Shown here: positions 59,610-64,000 of the stretch, in pieces | Position numbering within the stretch: position 1 is the stretch's first letter | Layout: each line of letters begins with the position of its first letter | DNA from: Oxynema aestuarii AP17 | Lineage (GTDB): Bacteria > Cyanobacteriota > Cyanobacteriia > Cyanobacteriales > Laspinemataceae | DNA length: 64,000 nt | Direction: 5' to 3' | NCBI RefSeq assembly: GCF_012295525.1 | Contig: NZ_CP051167.1 | Coordinates: 3,455,501-3,519,500, forward strand | The notes under the pieces: model-generated | Told to the model about the DNA's origin: nothing | Database searches by the model: none | Seen by the model: only the letters and a program-made list of their open reading frames with translations | Made by a program: the position numbers and the translations under genes

Positions 59610-60368
59610 CTACATTTTGGAGATCGAGGATTTCTGGCGATCGTCAACCCAAATTTCCAATTGTTCGACGTAGCGACTCATATAAGAAGTCAGGGCATAA
59701 ATAAACGTGACGATGCCTATCATTTCTAACAACTCTTCAATATGAGTCATTACTGCATAAATCATTGCCGGAATAGCTTCCTGGTTGAGAATTGCATTGA
59801 CATTTTGAGAAAAGTAATAGCCATTAATTAATTCCATGCCCAAGGTCCCCGATAGATACAGCCCTCCTGCCATGAAAAATAGCTTTTTAGTATGAGGGGG
59901 TAAATCTCGTAAAAACTTTAGGTAAACAAGGAAAATCGTCGCCACCAGGGGAATCGCAACAATAACCCAAGCAAAAAAGAAAATTCCACTAGTGTTCAAA
60001 TTCGCACGCAAGGGATCGGTGAGTAACTCATGAAAACTATTCCATTCGTCGATTGATAAAAATAGAAAAATCAGAGATAAAGCAAACCAATGTTTTTTAT
60101 AGCGGTGGTTAGCTCGGGTATTTCCTAGTGCAATGATTGCCAAACAAATTGATGAAATAAAGAGCAGCAAAAAAGAAAACAAACTGGGCAAATTTTTCTC
60201 GCGATCGAGGTGAAAGAAATCGACAAATAGATCGATATTGTTCACATCTGGCGAAAATTTCAAGACAAAAAATTTGACGGCCAAACTTGCCAAACTCGCT
60301 AAAAATAAGCCGATGGCTATAATTCCCAACCATTTTCTAGCTTCTAGAGGAGAAATAACCAGTTTCAT
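59610..60368 (-). CDS. Multi-pass membrane protein, related to the 62615 gene
   Basis: I do not recognise the family. The 252 residues have about six to seven membrane segments (first at 14-33, last near 215-235). Within them are acidic and histidine residues: FLSIDEWNSFHELL (third segment) and VMTHIEELLEMIGIVTFIY (last segment). The neighbouring 62615 gene has LMLGIDDAFLLHEDM and LLEDGTKLVGIVSWFIY at the same places, so the two share a common design. Buried D/E/H residues suggest metal binding or ion transport, which is inference. The gene is followed by the palindrome and the sigma-like gene on the same strand. Confidence 0.68.
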   Translation of the reverse strand: MKLVISPLEARKWLGIIAIGLFLASLASLAVKFFVLKFSPDVNNIDLFVDFFHLDREKNLPSLFSFLLLFISSICLAIIALGNTRANHRYKKHWFALSLIFLFLSIDEWNSFHELLTDPLRANLNTSGIFFFAWVIVAIPLVATIFLVYLKFLRDLPPHTKKLFFMAGGLYLSGTLGMELINGYYFSQNVNAILNQEAIPAMIYAVMTHIEELLEMIGIVTFIYALTSYMSRYVEQLEIWVDDRQKSSISKM

Positions 60369-60638
60369 GGTAATTGTCTATCCTTTAATGTGAAACATTG
60401 ACTGCGATCGCCCCATCAGCGATAAACAACGGTGAGTGAAAAATTGTCCTCGTCCATTTCGGAGAAGATCGGCATAATTGCAGCCGAATCTGGAAAACAG
60501 CAGAAAATTTAGGAAAAACTGACAAATAAAGCTGATTTGCTTGTTTTTTCCTTACAAAGGTTTGCCATCGCCGAGATTACTAGTCTACTGGCAAGTCAGG
60601 AATGGAGAGATGATGCACGCTGCCGTCAGGTTATATCG

Positions 60639-60679
60639 CTTAAACTCCAATTAACCTCAATTTAACCTTAAGGCTTAAA
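60639..60679 (+). promoter_or_regulatory. Candidate Pho box upstream of the CHASE4 adenylyl cyclase
   Basis: Three 8-mers follow at an 11-bp period with 3-base spacers: CTTAAACT (60639-60646), ATTAACCT (60650-60657) and TTTAACCT (60661-60668), each close to the cyanobacterial Pho-box unit CTTAACCT; a weaker fourth (GGCTTAAA) follows. An extended -10 (TGTGATAAT, 60752-60760) lies about 85 bases further on. The layout is that of an SphR/PhoB site. Confidence 0.55.
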
Positions 60680-60794
60680 ATTGTCATCCCACGTCGAGAG
60701 GGTAGCGGACGGTTGACGGGTCGGCGTTAGCAAGCAAGGAGACCCAAAAAATGTGATAATCCCAATGTCGATTTAGCTCTGGCTCCTGCTGCTT

Positions 60795-62543
60795 ATGACT
60801 TTGCGAAGGAATACCCTACTCGCGATCTCCATTACTTTGGGGAGTCTGGTTGGCGTGTTGTATTACACTTCCCGGACAATTCTGCTCGATGGTTTTACCA
60901 AATTAGAAGAACGCGAAGCTAAGCAGAACGTACAACGGGTAAGAGATGCGTTTTCAAATTATCTCGACGAATTCAAGAACTTGAATTTTCAATGGGGGGT
61001 TTGGGATGAGACATATAGTTTTATTGAAACGAAAAATAGAGATTATGTGACGCGAAATTTAGGCGAAACTAATTTACTTTCTATTGGGGCAAATGCGCTA
61101 GTTTTTCTGAATAAAAGTGGGGAATTAGTTTACGGAACGGCGTTCGATCTCGACGAGAAGAAAATTCTGCCTTTGAGTGCAGATATTGCCAAATATTTAC
61201 AAGATAATCAGTCTTTAGTTGAAAGTTATGAAGAGGCAATTCAAGGGATTGTGATGCTAGAAAGGGGACCGATGGCGATCGCCTCCGGACCGATTTTAAC
61301 GAGCGATGGCGGCGGTCCAAGTCGCGGAACCTTGGTTCTCGGACGCAATTTAGATGCGGTAGAAATCCAACATCTGGCGGAACTGACTCATTTAGATATT
61401 ACGGCTTACCGTCTAGATCGCGGCGAGGCGATCGGTTTGCTGCCGAAACATGCGATCGATCCCACTCAAATTGCACTAAAATTAAGCTCTAGCGATCGCG
61501 AAGTGCCGATTTCCGTGGAAGCGCTCAATCCAGATATTATGGCAGGCTATACGGTCTTTAACGATATTTACGGCACTCCGGCGTTATTATTACAAGTTAA
61601 TATTCCTCGGGATATTTCCAAGCAGGGACAAACCACACTCAATACTTTAATTATTACTTTATTCATTTTAGGAATAGGCTTTGGTATTTTAACCTTATTG
61701 CTTTTAGAAAGAATCATTCTCGCTCGCTTGACGCATCTGAGTAAAGACGTAGAAACGATAGGAATAGATAACGATCTGTCCCGTCGAGTTTCGATTCCCG
61801 GAAAAGACGAACTATCGAGTTTAGCAAGTGCCATTAACTCGATGTTGGGAGCGATCGAATCGTCCACGGAACAAGTTAAAATCGAACAACAAAAAGCTGA
61901 AAATCTTTTGCTCAATATCTTACCGGAACCGATCGCCGATCGCCTCAAATTACAAGAAAATACGATCGCCGATAGCTTTGCGGAAGTGACGGTTTTATTT
62001 GCGGATATTGTCGGCTTTACCAAACTCTCCTCGGAAATTCCGGCGGCGGAATTAGTGCGTTTACTCAATGAAATTTTTTCGCGTTTCGATCGCCTGGTCG
62101 GTAAACATGGATTGGAAAAAATTAAAACAATTGGCGATTGTTATATGGTCGTCAGTGGCTTACCCGTTCCTCGCGAAGACCATGCAGAGGCGATCGCGGA
62201 AATGGCCTTAGATATGCAGGCAGAAATTGCCAAATTTAATCAAAAAATGGATACGTCTTTGAGTATGCGAATTGGTATTCATACCGGACCTGTCATTGCT
62301 GGGGTGATCGGTATTAAAAAGTTTATTTATGACCTGTGGGGGGATACGGTCAATATTGCGAGCCGGATGGAATCACACGGGATTCCCGGTTGTATTCATT
62401 TGTCTGAGGCAACCTATGAATGCTTAAAAAATCGGGATTATCTTTTGAAAGAACGAGGAACGATCGATATCAAAGGCAAGGGACGGATGAGGACTTATTT
62501 GTTAGAAGGGAGGAGCGGCGATCGCGTTCAACTCAGCCAATAG
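60795..62543 (+). CDS. CHASE4-HAMP adenylyl cyclase
   Basis: This 582-residue membrane receptor has a first membrane segment (about 8-27), an extracytoplasmic CHASE4 domain (about 35-270; signature NFQWGVWDETYSFIETKNRDYVTRNL), a second segment (about 278-305), a HAMP linker (about 305-365) and a class III cyclase domain (about 390-570). Both metal aspartates are present (FADIVGFT and TIGDCYM), and the adenine-selecting Lys (KIKTIGD) and Asp (YDLWGD), plus VNIASRM, predict cAMP as the product. A Pho-box-like site lies upstream. It is flanked by two similar membrane-protein genes on the opposite strand. Confidence 0.93.
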   Translation: MTLRRNTLLAISITLGSLVGVLYYTSRTILLDGFTKLEEREAKQNVQRVRDAFSNYLDEFKNLNFQWGVWDETYSFIETKNRDYVTRNLGETNLLSIGANALVFLNKSGELVYGTAFDLDEKKILPLSADIAKYLQDNQSLVESYEEAIQGIVMLERGPMAIASGPILTSDGGGPSRGTLVLGRNLDAVEIQHLAELTHLDITAYRLDRGEAIGLLPKHAIDPTQIALKLSSSDREVPISVEALNPDIMAGYTVFNDIYGTPALLLQVNIPRDISKQGQTTLNTLIITLFILGIGFGILTLLLLERIILARLTHLSKDVETIGIDNDLSRRVSIPGKDELSSLASAINSMLGAIESSTEQVKIEQQKAENLLLNILPEPIADRLKLQENTIADSFAEVTVLFADIVGFTKLSSEIPAAELVRLLNEIFSRFDRLVGKHGLEKIKTIGDCYMVVSGLPVPREDHAEAIAEMALDMQAEIAKFNQKMDTSLSMRIGIHTGPVIAGVIGIKKFIYDLWGDTVNIASRMESHGIPGCIHLSEATYECLKNRDYLLKERGTIDIKGKGRMRTYLLEGRSGDRVQLSQ

Positions 62544-62614
62544 TCGCTTGAAAATACCGCCCACTCCAGGCGCAGGATGGGGAGTTAAAAGAATGGCAAT
62601 AGTTGAACTATTCT

Positions 62615-63292
62615 TTAAAAATTGTATTTTCTCAAATGACGAACAATTAAATGTTCGCCACAGTGCAGAAAATAAATAAACCAGCTTACAATTCCCACAA
62701 GTTTCGTGCCATCTTCAAGCAACAGTCGGATATCGTCGTGAATTCCAAAAAAGTCCGGTCTGAGTCTACTGAGAAGATCGATGAAAATCGAGAGTCCGAA
62801 GAAAAACAGGGGAGTCACGAGTAACAGATATTCAGTTTGCAGAATAACTCGGATAAATTTGACGAGATAGAAGCACAGAAAGAGGACATAACTTAATAAA
62901 ACGAATTTTTCTGGGATGCCAATTGCCGGAAACATGTCTTCGTGTAATAAAAAAGCATCGTCGATTCCGAGCATGAGTGTGAAAATGGCTGAAATCAGAA
63001 AAAACTGTTTGACGCGATCGCTTCCGGTGAAATTGGAGACAACTTTATAACTCAGCAAACAAATTCCACTCGCCCCAGACCAAAAAAATATACCGATTTG
63101 GGATAAAAGTCCAGCATGAGCGGGCAGCTTGGCAATTACCGATAAATCTCTCGATAAATGCCCCATCGGGATATTGTGGTAGTAGTACAGAAATAAAACA
63201 ACTTTGATGAAAACCGTACAGATACCCAAAGCTAACAGAATAAACAGATAGCTTTCTTTCCAGTGCTTACCTAATATAGATAATAGTTTCAT
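62615..63292 (-). CDS. Multi-pass membrane protein, related to the 59610 gene
   Basis: The 225-residue protein has about six membrane segments (first near 16-36). It shows the same two acidic motifs as the gene at 59610: LMLGIDDAFLLHEDM near residue 105-119 and LLEDGTKLVGIVSWFIYF near 192-209. I know no family. The pair flanks the CHASE4 cyclase convergently and divergently, which suggests a conserved functional neighbourhood or a local duplication. It faces the cyclase gene tail to tail, with 71 bases between. Confidence 0.68.
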   Translation of the reverse strand: MKLLSILGKHWKESYLFILLALGICTVFIKVVLFLYYYHNIPMGHLSRDLSVIAKLPAHAGLLSQIGIFFWSGASGICLLSYKVVSNFTGSDRVKQFFLISAIFTLMLGIDDAFLLHEDMFPAIGIPEKFVLLSYVLFLCFYLVKFIRVILQTEYLLLVTPLFFFGLSIFIDLLSRLRPDFFGIHDDIRLLLEDGTKLVGIVSWFIYFLHCGEHLIVRHLRKYNF

Positions 63293-63780
63293 TTTAGCGA
63301 TTGGTTTTTAATGTATCGATTGTCGCGGCTTTGTCGCTTATCCATTGGCTTGCAACTTGCGAAGCGCTTGCGCTTCAATCCAACGGAATCGCGAGTAGAT
63401 TTAACCCTGTAGCCCGAGCTTCCCGATCGGTTTCGATGCCCTGTGCGATCGAAGAGTTGAAGATGCGATCTCAACTATTTTACATCAAAAAAATTCTATC
63501 GATTTTTTTTGCTAATTTCTTTAAAGTTTTTGATAAGTTTTGACATCTCGATCGGAATATAAATTTGGGATTAAATTAGATACAAAGATCGAAATAGTTT
63601 TTGTCAATCTAGGAGTCAAAAATTAAAGTTATCTAATCGTCTCATTTTTTAAAATAAACGTTTATATACTCAATTTAAACGGGAACCGTATAGAATTTAA
63701 ACTTGATTCGACCGTGAGTAACATCCGAGGTCGGTTGATGGATACGGTATTTCCAAGAGAATGAAAGGTTACAGCACTCG
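63293..63780. other. A/T-rich intergenic region
   Basis: No gene is seen. It contains the GAAGCGC/GCGCTTC hairpin at about 63360-63375, then 63480-63700, which is strongly A/T-rich and may be the promoter region of the 62615 gene or of a gene beyond the window. Confidence 0.35.
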
Positions 63781-63803
63781 GGCGTCTGATGAGGTACAGT
63801 GCC

Positions 63804-63905
63804 GATCCCCCCCCCCAACCCCCCTTTGAAAGGGGGGCGAAGGGGTGATTGCGGGGGGATCGAGGAAAGTCCCCCTTGTTAAGGGGGATTTAGGGGGATC
63901 TATAG
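63804..63905. repeat. Two GC-rich dispersed palindromes in tandem
   Basis: The first unit (63804-63849) is the reverse complement of the palindrome inside tnpB at 26188, centred on CCCCCCTTTGAAAGGGGGG. A second unit (about 63868-63905) is centred on CCCCCTTGTTAAGGGGGA with a following TTTAGGGGGATC, a well-known cyanobacterial type. Neither is translated here; a 66-codon frame across them is a by-product. Confidence 0.85.
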
Positions 63906-64000
63906 TGTTTTTTAAGCCAGTGAGGTACATCAAACTCAACCCAATCCCGAAATCAAGAGATTCTGCCATACCTCAGCAGACTGAGAAATGCTGTATACCA

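Noticed and set aside
63769..63969. 66-codon frame across the GC-rich palindromes
   Set aside because: Translated repeat DNA; the same peptide type arises wherever the palindrome is read.

Overview
The window comes from a cyanobacterium. It carries the allophycocyanin genes apcA, apcB and apcC, the core-membrane linker apcE, a cyanobacterial-type ATP synthase operon (with b', and alpha before gamma), a BicA-type bicarbonate transporter, and very frequent GCGATCGC (HIP1) octamers, inside genes as well as between them. A four-repeat ApcE, heptamer tandem repeats, TnpB elements and many STAND/CHAT/cyclase signalling genes suggest a filamentous species. The species itself cannot be named from this sequence.

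Layout. 0-9 kb: a DUF4327 protein, pnp, a free-standing structured RNA candidate, a SNF2 helicase with a SWIM zinc-finger partner, and ftsW. 9-15 kb: apcA-apcB-apcC and apcE, all on the minus strand. 15-23 kb: a methyltransferase, then the ATP synthase operon atp1-a-c-b'-b-delta-alpha-gamma, closed by a strong terminator. 23-30 kb: an accessory stretch with a caspase-like domain fused to an adenylyl cyclase, an isolated domain protein of unknown role, small genes, two TnpB elements and repeats. 30-44.5 kb: housekeeping genes (Nif3-like, pdhB-secD-secF, bicA, tldD, hflX, xseB), a WD40 protein, a phosphodiester-glycosidase-like protein and a 51-residue gene that may be PirA. 44.7-50.6 kb: a glutaminase made of two complete catalytic domains in one chain, and two neighbouring DUF697-type GTPases. 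51-63 kb: a signalling or conflict island.

The most interesting part is the minus-strand unit at 53.7-59.6 kb: sigma-70-like factor, DUF1822 protein, a large TPR-CHAT protease with an intact His-Cys pair, and a 66-residue acidic peptide with a hydrophobic N-terminus. A 46-bp nested palindrome lies directly in front of it. A convergent HTH-NB-ARC-TPR (STAND) gene abuts it. The gene content recalls the TPR-CHAT/sigma wiring of type III-E CRISPR (Csx29-Csx30-CASP-sigma), but there is no CRISPR here. Next door, a CHASE4-HAMP adenylyl cyclase is preceded by three 8-mers at an 11-bp period, as in a Pho box, and is flanked by two similar multi-pass membrane proteins.

All functions are inferred from reading translated sequence and motifs; no database search was run. 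I saw no tRNA, rRNA or CRISPR array.
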